64,000 nucleotides of DNA. Origin: DAITAZ01 sp036824045. GTDB taxonomy: Bacteria; Pseudomonadota; Gammaproteobacteria; Burkholderiales; Rhodocyclaceae. The DNA lies in the NCBI GenBank assembly GCA_036824045.1, contig DAITAZ010000012.1, positions 1 through 64,000 of the forward strand. The letters are read 5' to 3'. Positions 36,382 through 45,203 of this stretch are shown here, one piece after another. How positions within the stretch are numbered: position 1 is the stretch's first letter; every line of letters starts with the position of its first letter. A model generated the notes under the pieces. It searched no databases and was not told the origin of the DNA. It saw nothing but the letters and a program-made list of their open reading frames with translations. The position numbers and the translations under genes are program-made.

Positions 36382-38091
36382 TTACAGGTCTTCCGCCGAC
36401 AGGATCATCTCCGTCAAACCTTTGCCCCCCTGGACCATGGGATACACATTGGCGGTGGGGTCCACCTGGAAATCCAGGAAAACAAGATCCTTGGTGCGGC
36501 TAAAGGCCTCCCGCAGGGCGCCCTCCACATCCGCCGGCTTGTCCACCCGGATGCCCACATGCCCGTATGCCTCGGCCAGCTTGGCAAAGTCCGGCAGCGT
36601 GTCCATGTAGGACTCGGAATAACGGTTCCCGTGGAACAGTTCCTGCCACTGGCGCACCATGCCCAGGAAGCGGTTGTTCAGATTGCAGATCTTGACCGGC
36701 AGACGGTACTGCTTGCAGGTGGAAAGCTCCTGAATGCACATCTGGATCGAAGCTTCACCCGTCACCACGGCCACCGGGGCATCGGGATGCGCAAGCTTGA
36801 CGCCCATGGCGTAAGGGAGCCCCACACCCATGGTCCCCAAACCACCGGAATTGATCCAGCGGCGCGGCTTGTCGAACTTGTAGAACTGGGCGGCCCACAT
36901 CTGGTGCTGCCCGACGTCGGAAGTGATGAAGGCATCGCCCCCCGTCACTTCCCACAGCTTCTGCACGACGAACTGGGGCTTGATGATGTCGTCGCCCTGC
37001 TCGAACGCCAGGCAGTTACGCCCCCGCCATTCCTCGATCTGCTTCCACCAGTCAGCCAGCGCAGCCTGGTCGGGCGTGGTCTTGGCCGCTTCCAGCAGGC
37101 GCAGCAGGTCGTCCAGCACATCGGGCACATTGCCGACGATGGGTACGTCCACCTTGACCCGCTTGGAGATGGAGGAGGGATCGATGTCCACGTGGATGAT
37201 CTTGCGCGGCACCTGCCCGAAATGCTCGGGGCTGCCGATCACCCGGTCGTCGAAACGAGCACCGACAGCGAGCAGCACATCGCAATACTGCATCGCCATG
37301 TTGGCTTCGTAAGTGCCGTGCATGCCCAGCATGCCCAGATTCTGGCGATCGGTTGCAGGGTAGCCCCCCAGCCCCATGAGCGTGTTGGTAATGGGGAAAC
37401 CCGTCATGCGGGTGAGCCGGGTCAACTTTTCCGACGCGTCGGAGAGGATGACTCCGCCACCCGTATAGATCATCGGGCGCTTGGCTTCCAACAGCAACTG
37501 CACCGCCTTCTTGATCTGCCCCTGATGCCCACGCACTACGGGGTTGTAAGAGCGCATGGTCACCGGAACGGTGTAATCGAACTCACACTGGGTGGCCGAC
37601 ACGTCCTTGGGGATGTCCACCAGAACGGGCCCGGGGCGGCCGGTTTTGGCCAGATGGAACGCCTTCTTGATGGTGACGGCCAGATCCCGCACATCCTTCA
37701 CCAGGAAGTTGTGCTTGACGCAAGGCCTGGTGATCCCCACCGTATCCACCTCCTGGAAGGCATCCTGGCCGATATAGGCCGTGGGCACTTGCCCCGTGAG
37801 GATGACCACGGGAATGGAATCCATATAGGCAGTGGCGATGCCAGTCACCGCATTCGTGACGCCCGGCCCTGAAGTCACCATCGCCACGCCCACCTTGTCG
37901 GTCGAGCGCGCATAGGCGTCGGCAGCGTGCACGGCCGCCTGCTCGTGGCGAACCAACACGTGGCGGACCTGTTCCTGCTTGAACATCTCGTCGTACAGGA
38001 ACAGCACGGACCCGCCGGGATAGCCGAAAACATATTCGACCTTTTCTTCCTGCAGGCACCTGATTACAATTTCCGCGCCAGTCAACACCAT
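36382..38091 (-). CDS. ilvB: Acetolactate synthase large catalytic subunit (IlvB/IlvI)
   Basis: TPP/FAD enzyme catalysing the first common step of branched-chain amino acid synthesis. N-terminal VFGYPGGSVLFLYDEM with catalytic Glu in RHEQAAVHAADAYAR, and NLNNRFLGMVRQWQ near the C-terminus, are conserved. The TPP-binding GDGS motif reads GEAS (VTGEASIQM), with Ala where Gly is usual. The Met at 38091 gives 569 aa; the longer frame to 38148 is unlikely. First gene of ilvB-ilvH-ilvC-psd, with a promoter at 38130-38158. Confidence 0.95.
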   Translation of the reverse strand: MVLTGAEIVIRCLQEEKVEYVFGYPGGSVLFLYDEMFKQEQVRHVLVRHEQAAVHAADAYARSTDKVGVAMVTSGPGVTNAVTGIATAYMDSIPVVILTGQVPTAYIGQDAFQEVDTVGITRPCVKHNFLVKDVRDLAVTIKKAFHLAKTGRPGPVLVDIPKDVSATQCEFDYTVPVTMRSYNPVVRGHQGQIKKAVQLLLEAKRPMIYTGGGVILSDASEKLTRLTRMTGFPITNTLMGLGGYPATDRQNLGMLGMHGTYEANMAMQYCDVLLAVGARFDDRVIGSPEHFGQVPRKIIHVDIDPSSISKRVKVDVPIVGNVPDVLDDLLRLLEAAKTTPDQAALADWWKQIEEWRGRNCLAFEQGDDIIKPQFVVQKLWEVTGGDAFITSDVGQHQMWAAQFYKFDKPRRWINSGGLGTMGVGLPYAMGVKLAHPDAPVAVVTGEASIQMCIQELSTCKQYRLPVKICNLNNRFLGMVRQWQELFHGNRYSESYMDTLPDFAKLAEAYGHVGIRVDKPADVEGALREAFSRTKDLVFLDFQVDPTANVYPMVQGGKGLTEMILSAEDL

Positions 38092-38129
38092 CGCCGCACC
38101 ACCACCAGATTGTTTCGGAAAAGCGCATA

Positions 38130-38158
38130 ACCATACCGACGCGCCCAAAATTGGTCAA
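38130..38158 (-). promoter_or_regulatory. Sigma70-type promoter for ilvB
   Basis: On the minus strand TTGACC (38158-38153) and TATGGT (38135-38130) are separated by exactly 17 bases. Transcription would start near 38123, leaving a leader of about 32 bases, too short for a classical attenuator. Confidence 0.6.
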
Positions 38159-38214
38159 GGCTCCCGCTTTCGGGGCACTCCCGCATTTCCGGCAGCATCA
38201 ACAAGGACATAACC

Positions 38215-38784
38215 CTGGCTTCCCGAGTCGAACTGTCCGACTTTCTCGCAAGTGTCGAGAAGCGGGCATACAAACAGGCACTATTTACCCTGCGGGACGA
38301 AGACGCAGCTTTGGACGTGGTCCAGGATTCGATGCTGCGGCTATCGGAAAAGTATGGCGACCGCCCGGCGAACGAATTTCCGATGCTGTTCCAGCGAATC
38401 CTGCAGAACGCGATCCGGGATTTTTTCCGCCGCCAGAAGGTCAGATCGTTCTGGACGACCCTGCTCTCCTCGTTTACGGGCGGCAACGATGACGACGATG
38501 ACTCGGATCCGTTGGACACACTGGCGTCAAGCGACGGCTCGAACATGGCGGCATCGCCGGAGGATGACCTCCGCCAGTCGCAGATCATGGCCGCCATCGA
38601 AAAAGAAATCTCGCGCCTTCCGCCACGTCAACGGGAAGCCTTCCTCATGCGTTACTGGGAAGAAATGGATATTGCCGAAACTGCAGCCGCCATGGGCTGC
38701 TCTGAAGGCAGCGTCAAGACCCATTGCTCGCGGGCTACTCACGCGCTTGCCACGGCGCTGAAGGCCAAGGGGATCACGCTATGA
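38215..38784 (+). CDS. ECF-type RNA polymerase sigma factor, probable CTG start
   Basis: Region 2 (DFLASVEKRAYKQALFTLRDEDAALDVVQDSML) spans residues 7-39 and region 4 (LPPRQREAFLMRYWEEMDIAETAAAMG and an SVKTHCSRA helix) lies near the C-terminus; an acidic linker (DDDDDS) sits between them. No ATG, GTG or TTG precedes region 2 after the in-frame stop at 38128-38130. A CTG at 38215 lies seven bases after AAGGA and would encode MASRVELSDFL, as expected for the family. A TTG at 38311 would delete half of region 2. 189 aa. Its stop overlaps the DUF3619 gene (ATGA). Confidence 0.85.
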   Translation: MASRVELSDFLASVEKRAYKQALFTLRDEDAALDVVQDSMLRLSEKYGDRPANEFPMLFQRILQNAIRDFFRRQKVRSFWTTLLSSFTGGNDDDDDSDPLDTLASSDGSNMAASPEDDLRQSQIMAAIEKEISRLPPRQREAFLMRYWEEMDIAETAAAMGCSEGSVKTHCSRATHALATALKAKGITL

Positions 38785-39158
38785 ACGAACTCGAATTTGC
38801 ACGCAAGGTCAGACATCAACTTAATCTTTCCGCAGCCCATATCCCCCTTTCCACTCAGGATCGGCTGCACGGGGCCCGCCGCGCCGCTCTGAACAAGCAG
38901 CGGGTGCGGGTAAGCGGACTCAGCCTCGCCGGGTTTGCCGGCAGCGTCAGCTCCGGTTTCAGCGGCTCCGTGTTGCGCAATCTTGCCGGGGTTGTTGCGT
39001 TGATGCTGGGCGTGGCCCTCACTCATTACGTGACGTCCGAACTGGAAGCGGACGATCTGGCCGAAACCGACAGTTCGTTGCTGAGCGACGATCTCCCCAT
39101 CAACGCTTACCTGGACCCTGGTTTCAATACATGGCTCGCCCACTCATCGGAGCCCTGA
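38781..39158 (+). CDS. DUF3619 family membrane protein, candidate anti-sigma factor
   Basis: A 125-residue protein with one hydrophobic helix (about residues 66-84, NLAGVVALMLGVALTHYV), a basic N-terminal part and an acidic C-terminal tail. It is translationally coupled to the sigma factor gene. That arrangement and the single transmembrane topology suggest, but do not prove, an anti-sigma role. Overlaps the next gene by 28 bases. Confidence 0.7.
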   Translation: MNELEFARKVRHQLNLSAAHIPLSTQDRLHGARRAALNKQRVRVSGLSLAGFAGSVSSGFSGSVLRNLAGVVALMLGVALTHYVTSELEADDLAETDSSLLSDDLPINAYLDPGFNTWLAHSSEP

Positions 39159-39652
39159 TTCTCGCAGGAACCCTGGCTGCCGGCACTGCCGGCGCCGGGC
39201 TCCCGGAAACGGAAGCTCCTCGCTGGCATCAGCTATCGGTCAAACAGAAGGAAGTTCTCGCCCCTCTCGCAGAAGACTGGGACCAGCTCGACGGCGTGCG
39301 CCGGCGCAAGTGGGTGGGAGTCGCGGATCGGTTCTACAGCCTGACCCCGGATGAACAGGCGCGCATTCACTCCCGCATGCGCGAGTGGGCGCAGTTGAGC
39401 CCGTCCCAGCGTCGCAACGCCAGGGATCAGTACAAATCGCTGCGCCAGTTGCCGCCCGATCAGCGGGAGGCACTGATCCAGAAGTGGAACGAGTACGAAA
39501 ACCTCTCGCCGGAGGAGAAGAAACGCCTCTCGGAAAGCCGGCCTACTCCCAAGGCATCGGCGGTTTCGCCGCTTGGTCTGCGCCCGGCGCCCCGCCCCGC
39601 GGCCTCTGCCAAGGCCGAACAACCCGGCGCTCCAGCCCGACCAGTGCCGTGA
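39131..39652 (+). CDS. DUF3106 family secreted protein
   Basis: A 173-residue protein with a signal peptide (LIGALILAGTLAAGTAGA). Its body contains repeated short helical units of the type LTPDEQARIHSRM, LSPSQRRNARDQY and LPPDQREALIQKW, roughly 20 to 25 residues apart, resembling LTxxQ-type heavy-metal sensor or Spy/CpxP-like repeats. A Pro/Ala-rich C-terminal tail follows. Predicted periplasmic partner of the sigma system; function unknown. Confidence 0.72.
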   Translation: MARPLIGALILAGTLAAGTAGAGLPETEAPRWHQLSVKQKEVLAPLAEDWDQLDGVRRRKWVGVADRFYSLTPDEQARIHSRMREWAQLSPSQRRNARDQYKSLRQLPPDQREALIQKWNEYENLSPEEKKRLSESRPTPKASAVSPLGLRPAPRPAASAKAEQPGAPARPVP

Positions 39653-40119
39653 CAGACGTTTCCTCCCGGTGCCACGCCCCCCCCAGCGGGGAGCATGTCA
39701 AGCCGGCCACGCTCCGCCGCAGGCTGGCAAGCATGCTCTACGAAACCCTGCTGCTGGTCGGCGTCACGGCAATGCTATTCCTGTTCCCCCACTTGCTGGC
39801 GGGAATGTTCTTCCACCACGTGGCCAGCCCGGCATTGCTGGCCGGCCATCTGTTCCTTCTACTGATGGGATATTTCGTCTGGTTCTGGCAGCGGGATGGA
39901 CAGACCCTCGCCATGAAGACCTGGCGCATCCGCCTGGTAGACGGCTCCACAGGCCACACCGCCGGTTACGGCCAGTGCCTGTTGCGTTACTCACTGGCCT
40001 GGCCAAGCCTGCTGCTGGGAGGGGTGGGCATCCTGTGGGCGCTGGTGGACAAAGACCGCCAGTTTCTGCACGACCGGATCGCCGGCACCCGGATACAGTT
40101 CGAACAAACGCCCGGCTAA
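39649..40119 (+). CDS. RDD family membrane protein
   Basis: 156 residues with about three membrane helices and the RDD signature (LRRRLASMLYETLLL early; DRQFLHDRIAGTRI at the end). The GTG start at 39649 overlaps the DUF3106 stop. RDD proteins are small transporters or membrane accessory proteins; the role here is unknown. The stop overlaps the convergent lptG stop by four bases. Confidence 0.78.
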   Translation: MTDVSSRCHAPPSGEHVKPATLRRRLASMLYETLLLVGVTAMLFLFPHLLAGMFFHHVASPALLAGHLFLLLMGYFVWFWQRDGQTLAMKTWRIRLVDGSTGHTAGYGQCLLRYSLAWPSLLLGGVGILWALVDKDRQFLHDRIAGTRIQFEQTPG

Positions 40120-41198
40120 CGCCTGTCCACCGACCACAGCATACCGGCCGTCAGCAGGAGGAACAGCATTGCCGGAGCCAGGGCCGACATCAACGGCGGC
40201 CAGTCATTGATGATCCCCAAGCTTGACAGCAATCCGTTAAGCATGTGAAAGGTGATGCCGAGCATGATGCCCAGAAATAGCTTCACGCTCACCCCACCCA
40301 TCCGGTGCTGCAGGTAGGCGAAGGGAAGCGCCAAAGCCATCATGACCAGCGACGCCAGGGGATAGACCAGTTTCTTCCAGACCGCGATCTCATAACGCTG
40401 CGTGCGCTGGTGATTGTCCTCCAGGTGCCCGATATAGCGCACCAGTTGCGGCAAGGACATGCGCTCCGGGACCACCAGCAGCACGCTGAGTATTTCCGGC
40501 GTCAGCGCTGAGCGCCAGATCCAGTCGGCTTGCCGCTCCACACTGGCCTGGGCGCTGTCCAGACGCGTAGTCAGCACATTGCTCAACCGCCACTCACCTG
40601 AGGGCAGATACTCGCCTTTCTCGGCCAGACTGATCGACTGCAAAGCCCAATCCGCGGCGAAAGCATAAATTTTGACCCCCCGCAAACCGCCATCCGGAAG
40701 CACCAACTCGACATTGATGAAGCTGTGATCATCCTTGATCCAGGCTCCACTCCGGAAATCCTGGGCGACCACTGAACTGGTGCTCCGCAGGCGCATTTCC
40801 TGGGCCGCCCGCTCGGCCGGTGGCGCCACCACCTCCCCCAGCAGCAATGTCAGCATCACAAAGGGGAGGCCGATCTTGATCAGCGCGACCAGAAAACCCC
40901 GGGTAGCGAGGCCGGAGGCCCTCAAGACCGTGATTTCCGAGTGGCGCGCCAAGCCGGTCAACGCGTACAAGGTGCCGATCAGAACCCCGATGGGCAGGAG
41001 TTCATAGAGCCGCCCCGGGAGGGTGAGCAGCACATAACCCACCGCATGGGCCAACTGATACCCGCCCTTGCCGAGGTCCTGCAACTCATGCACCAGATCA
41101 AAAAAAGCAAAAAGCAGCAGGAACGCAAGCAGCACCACCGCCACGGCGGCGTAGATTTCCCGCGCAAGATAGCCCTCGAAGACCCTCAGCAGTTTCAT
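40116..41198 (-). CDS. lptG: LPS export ABC transporter permease LptG
   Basis: Inner-membrane permease that with LptF and LptB2 extracts lipopolysaccharide and moves it to the LptC/A bridge. It shows about six helices flanking a periplasmic beta-jellyroll (about 100-250). N-terminal FEGYLAREIYAAVAVVLLAFLLLFAFFDLV contains the YlaR-type start typical of LptG. 360 aa. Overlaps lptF by four bases (ATGA). Confidence 0.93.
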   Translation of the reverse strand: MKLLRVFEGYLAREIYAAVAVVLLAFLLLFAFFDLVHELQDLGKGGYQLAHAVGYVLLTLPGRLYELLPIGVLIGTLYALTGLARHSEITVLRASGLATRGFLVALIKIGLPFVMLTLLLGEVVAPPAERAAQEMRLRSTSSVVAQDFRSGAWIKDDHSFINVELVLPDGGLRGVKIYAFAADWALQSISLAEKGEYLPSGEWRLSNVLTTRLDSAQASVERQADWIWRSALTPEILSVLLVVPERMSLPQLVRYIGHLEDNHQRTQRYEIAVWKKLVYPLASLVMMALALPFAYLQHRMGGVSVKLFLGIMLGITFHMLNGLLSSLGIINDWPPLMSALAPAMLFLLLTAGMLWSVDRR

Positions 41199-42271
41199 TT
41201 TCGTGTTGGCAGCCAGGTGAGGGACATTCGACGGTAGTAAAGCAATCCAGCCGCCAGAAGCATCGCCAGATGCACCCCGACAAGCCCCAGTTCAAAGGCA
41301 AGCTTGCCTTGCTGAACCCAAGCCTGGCTGACACTGATGAAGTTGCTGTAAATCATGTAGACCAGGATTGCGACCACCAGATTGGAAGTGCGGCCTGCTC
41401 GCGGCCCGACAAAGGACAGCGGCACGGCCAGCAACGCCAGCGTCAGCGCAGACAAAGGCAGACCCAGCCGCCAGATGATCTCGCCCAGATTGGCGGGCGT
41501 CGGATTGGCCGCCAGCTCCCACACCGGCAGCAACTTCGGGCTGCCGTCCTGAATCGGCTGGCTTTTCAACTCCACCCGCACCGCATACCGATCAAACTGC
41601 ATCACGCCATATTCCGGCGTCCCCGGGTTGCCCTCATAGCGCCGGCCATTGAGCAAAACCAGGAAACGGTCTCCGTTCGCACGCGTTTCGGTATAGCCCT
41701 CCTCGGCCACCATCACCCCCAGACGCCCATGCTGGCGGGAACTGACGAAGATGTTGCGCACGTGGGCACCGTCTTCGGCCATCGACTCGACGAAGAAGAC
41801 CCGGTCCGCCCCCTTGGATTCGCGAAACACACCGGGAGCGAGATTGGTCACCTCCTCCCGATCATTCATGCGGTTACGGTACTCAGCGCTGCGCGAGAGC
41901 GCCCACGGGGAGAGGAACACCGAGAGCACCGCGATCGCCAGCACCAGCGGCATTGCAAAACGCGTCACCGGCCGTACCCAGGCCAACAGCGAAAGGCCGG
42001 AAGAAAACCACACCACCATCTCCGAATCCCGGTACATCCGGGTCAGCGAAGTGAGCACCGAGAGGAACAGGGTGAGCGACAACACCACCGGCAAGTAATT
42101 GAGCGCCCCGAACCCGAGCAGGGCCGCCACGGCCTCCGGCGCAAGCTTGCCCCCCGCCGCCTGATTGAGCAGCCGGATGAGCTGGGTGGTGATCAGAATT
42201 GCGAACAGCGCAACAAACACCCCGGCTGCGGTGGTGGAGAACTCCCGCGCAACCGCGCGCTGGTAGATCAT
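41195..42271 (-). CDS. lptF: LPS export ABC transporter permease LptF
   Basis: Partner of LptG. N-terminal YQRAVAREFSTTAAGVFVALFAILITTQLIRLL is typical; a periplasmic jellyroll and three further helices follow (about 260-350). 358 aa. Divergent from pepA, with 75 bases between start codons, an arrangement common across proteobacteria. Confidence 0.94.
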   Translation of the reverse strand: MIYQRAVAREFSTTAAGVFVALFAILITTQLIRLLNQAAGGKLAPEAVAALLGFGALNYLPVVLSLTLFLSVLTSLTRMYRDSEMVVWFSSGLSLLAWVRPVTRFAMPLVLAIAVLSVFLSPWALSRSAEYRNRMNDREEVTNLAPGVFRESKGADRVFFVESMAEDGAHVRNIFVSSRQHGRLGVMVAEEGYTETRANGDRFLVLLNGRRYEGNPGTPEYGVMQFDRYAVRVELKSQPIQDGSPKLLPVWELAANPTPANLGEIIWRLGLPLSALTLALLAVPLSFVGPRAGRTSNLVVAILVYMIYSNFISVSQAWVQQGKLAFELGLVGVHLAMLLAAGLLYYRRMSLTWLPTRK

Positions 42272-42346
42272 CGTTTTTGACGGCCCCGGGGAGAATGGCG
42301 ATAATCCACCGGATGCGCAGCACCCGCGTGAATCCTGGGAGAAGCA

Positions 42347-43840
42347 GTGGAATTTAGCATAAAGTCCCTGGCGCCGGAGCAGTACGCCGGCAGCTGTTTG
42401 GTAGTCGGCGTGTTCGCCGGCAGCGAGTTTACCCCGACCGCCGCTTTGGTGGATTCCCTGTCCGGGGGCCTGCTAGCCGAAGTCGTGAAACGGGGCGACC
42501 TGGATGACAAGGCCGGGGATACCCTGCTGCTGCAGAAGGTGCCCGGCACCCTGTGCGAACGGGTGTTGATGGTGAGCCTGGGCAAACGCGAGGATTTCGC
42601 TGACAAGCCCTTCCGTAGCGCCATTGCCAGCGCGGTGCGGAGCATCAAGGGCACAGGGGCCAAAGACGCCCTGCTGGCTCTGGACGGCGCCCTCCCGAAG
42701 GACCGGGACGTCCGCTGGGCCGCCCGTCAGGCGGTAATGACCAGCGGTGACGTGTGCTACCGCTACGACCACACACTCTCCTCCAAGGACGAAAAACCCG
42801 GGAGCCTTGCATCCATCAGCCTTCTGGTGACCACCAACGATGCGGCTGCGGCGCAAGCTGGCTGCCAGGAAGGACAAGCCGTTGCCGAAGGCGTCGCCCT
42901 CGCCAAGGAACTGGGCAACCTGCCGGGTAACCTGTGTACGCCCACCTACCTCGCGGAGCAGGCCCGGAAACTGGGTGTCGCCCTCGATATCAAGGTTGAG
43001 GTGCTCGAACGCGCCGATGTGGAACAACTGGGCATGGGCGCCTTCGTGGCCGTTGCCAAAGGCTCCCACGAACCCTGCAAGTTCATCGTGATGGACTATC
43101 AGTCGCCGGCAGCTAGCGGCAAACCCATCGTGCTCGTGGGTAAAGGCATCACTTTTGATTCCGGTGGCATTTCCCTCAAACCTGGCGCCGACATGGACGA
43201 AATGAAGTTCGACATGTGCGGTGCCGCCAGCGTGCTGGGCACCTTCGAGGCCGTGGCCAGGATGAAGCTGCCGGTGCGACTGGTTGGCTTGATCCCGGCC
43301 ACCGAAAACATGCCAGGCGGCGGCGCCAACAAGCCCGGCGACGTGCTCACCTCGATGTCCGGACAGACCATCGAAGTGCTCAACACGGACGCGGAAGGTC
43401 GTCTGATCCTGTGCGATGCCCTCACCTACGCCGAACGCTTCGACCCCGATTGCGTGGTGGATATCGCCACGCTGACCGGCGCCTGTGTGGTGGCCCTGGG
43501 CTCTCATCCGACCGGCCTGCTGGCCAACGACGACGCCCTGGCCCAGGAGTTGCTGGCCCGTGGGCAGGAATCCGGCGACCGCTGCTGGCAGTTGCCTTTA
43601 TGGGACGACTATCAGGACCAGCTCAAGAGCAACTTTGCCGACATGGCCAACATCGGCGGACGGGAAGCCGGTGCCATCACGGCAGCCTGCTTCCTGTCCC
43701 GCTTCACCAAGAAATACAAGTGGGCACACCTGGACATCGCCGGTCCGGCCTGGAACTCCTCGGGGGACAAGAAAGGCTCAACGGGCCGGCCCGTTCCCTT
43801 GCTGACCCATTTCATCATGGGGCGCTGCGAGCAGGCCTGA
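42347..43840 (+). CDS. pepA: Leucyl aminopeptidase (M17)
   Basis: Hexameric two-metal cytosolic aminopeptidase; PepA can also bind DNA. Catalytic Lys266 is in VGKGITFDSGG, and the signature NTDAEGRL occupies residues 346-353. 497 aa from a GTG at 42347 with a GGGAGAAG ribosome site. holC begins four bases after its stop. Confidence 0.97.
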   Translation: MEFSIKSLAPEQYAGSCLVVGVFAGSEFTPTAALVDSLSGGLLAEVVKRGDLDDKAGDTLLLQKVPGTLCERVLMVSLGKREDFADKPFRSAIASAVRSIKGTGAKDALLALDGALPKDRDVRWAARQAVMTSGDVCYRYDHTLSSKDEKPGSLASISLLVTTNDAAAAQAGCQEGQAVAEGVALAKELGNLPGNLCTPTYLAEQARKLGVALDIKVEVLERADVEQLGMGAFVAVAKGSHEPCKFIVMDYQSPAASGKPIVLVGKGITFDSGGISLKPGADMDEMKFDMCGAASVLGTFEAVARMKLPVRLVGLIPATENMPGGGANKPGDVLTSMSGQTIEVLNTDAEGRLILCDALTYAERFDPDCVVDIATLTGACVVALGSHPTGLLANDDALAQELLARGQESGDRCWQLPLWDDYQDQLKSNFADMANIGGREAGAITAACFLSRFTKKYKWAHLDIAGPAWNSSGDKKGSTGRPVPLLTHFIMGRCEQA

Positions 43841-43844
43841 CGGT

Positions 43845-44282
43845 TTGACCGAGATTCAATTCTTCCACAACGTGCGTGACAAGCTGACGGCAGCCTGTGA
43901 GCTTGTCGCGCAGTACTACGCGGGCGGGCGCCGCGTGCTGGTGCTCGCCACCGAACGGTCCCAGGCGGCCCGCCTGGATCAGATGTTGTGGAGCTTCAAC
44001 CAGCTTGCGTTCGTGCCCCATTGCGCCCATGACTCTCCTCTCGCTGCCGAAACGCCCGTGCTGATCGGCCCCCATCTCGAGGTACCCGGGCACGACGACG
44101 TGCTTGTCAGCCTCTCCTCCGAAGTCCCTGCGGGCTTCGCCCGCTTCCGGGCGCTGGTGGAGATCGTGGGCCTGGACGACGCTGACCGTATCCCGGCGCG
44201 CCAGCGCTGGAAGCACTACAAGGATCGGGGCTACCCCCTGACCGCCCAAGACTATCTAGCCCGGGCAGGATCGCGCCCATGA
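43845..44282 (+). CDS. holC: DNA polymerase III chi subunit
   Basis: Clamp-loader accessory that links the replisome to SSB. N-terminal IQFFHNVRDKLTAACELVAQYYAGGRRVLVLA and the RWKHYKDRGYPL end are typical of HolC. 145 aa. The only available start is a TTG at 43845, so translation probably depends on coupling to pepA. It overlaps the next gene by four bases. Confidence 0.92.
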   Translation: MTEIQFFHNVRDKLTAACELVAQYYAGGRRVLVLATERSQAARLDQMLWSFNQLAFVPHCAHDSPLAAETPVLIGPHLEVPGHDDVLVSLSSEVPAGFARFRALVEIVGLDDADRIPARQRWKHYKDRGYPLTAQDYLARAGSRP

Positions 44283-45127
44283 ATGGCGAAAACCCCCTCA
44301 TCGACAAAGCCGACGCCCTCATGCGTCGCCGCCGCACTTTCGTTGCCAGTACCCGGGAAGACGACCCCGCCGCTGACGACCTGCCGGTACTGACCGACAT
44401 CGTCCTGGATGACGAGCCGGAGTTTTCGGGCGAAGTGTCCATTGACGCACTGAGCAGCACTGAAGTCCGTTCCGAGCCTTTTCTTGCGGATCAGGGCGCT
44501 CTGGCGCCAACCGAACCGCCCCCGGCCGCCCCGGAACCGCTTCCGCTCGCCCAAACGCCGGAACCCGAGACACCGCTCGACACCCCCGCAGTTCCCGAGG
44601 CACCGCCGCTTGAGGAAGTGGAACAACTGCTGGCGGAGCGGCTGGCTGCCGCCTTGCCTGAAGCCGTGGAAGCACGGGTGGCGGAAGAACTCCCCCGGCG
44701 GGTTGAAGCGCGCCTGCGGGAAGAACTCCCCGCCCATGTGCAGTACTGCGTGGATGAAATCCTGCCGCAGCAGGTGGAAGATCGCTTCGCCGAGCTCCTT
44801 CCCGGCAGGGTGGAGGCAGGCATCGCAGCGGCACTGCCGGACCAACTGGAACGGGCGCTGGCCGAGGCGCTCCCCGCCCGGCTGGCCGAGGCCAGATCCG
44901 AAGTCGAGGCTGCCGCCCAGGCCACCGTTCAGTCCTGGCTCGACGAAGCCTTGCCGGAACTGGTGCAGCAGGAGCTGGATCTCGCCCGGGACCGCATCCT
45001 GCATCAGGCGGCGCCCCTGCTCCAGTCCGCCCTCCTCCGCTGCTTCCGGCCGCCGACCGCGATAAGTGAGGACGACGCCGCGGTGGACACCGCTTCGCCC
45101 ACCGCCCCGGACGCCCCTTTCGCCTGA
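44279..45127 (+). CDS. Hypothetical protein with seven tandem 12-residue repeats
   Basis: 282 residues of unknown function between holC and valS. After an acidic, Pro-rich linker (about 80-115) come seven consecutive 12-residue units each beginning LP, such as LPEAVEARVAEE, LPRRVEARLREE and LPQQVEDRFAEL (about residues 124-207), with a further LPELVQQELDLA unit after a 15-residue break. They predict short amphipathic helices separated by proline turns. The N-terminus (DKADALMRRRR) is basic. No signal peptide or membrane segment is evident. Translationally coupled to holC. Confidence 0.75.
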   Translation: MNGENPLIDKADALMRRRRTFVASTREDDPAADDLPVLTDIVLDDEPEFSGEVSIDALSSTEVRSEPFLADQGALAPTEPPPAAPEPLPLAQTPEPETPLDTPAVPEAPPLEEVEQLLAERLAAALPEAVEARVAEELPRRVEARLREELPAHVQYCVDEILPQQVEDRFAELLPGRVEAGIAAALPDQLERALAEALPARLAEARSEVEAAAQATVQSWLDEALPELVQQELDLARDRILHQAAPLLQSALLRCFRPPTAISEDDAAVDTASPTAPDAPFA

Positions 45128-45203
45128 CCCGCCCCCTTTCCGGGTGCGCGGGGCACCGGCCCCCATCCTGTATACTGATTGTTTTTTCTGCGATTTTTGC
45201 TCC

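Noticed and set aside
38073..38120. A Trp-rich short frame near the ilvB start as an attenuator leader peptide
   Set aside because: It has no stop before ilvB, overlaps ilvB out of frame, and the leader is only about 32 bases, so no attenuator can form.
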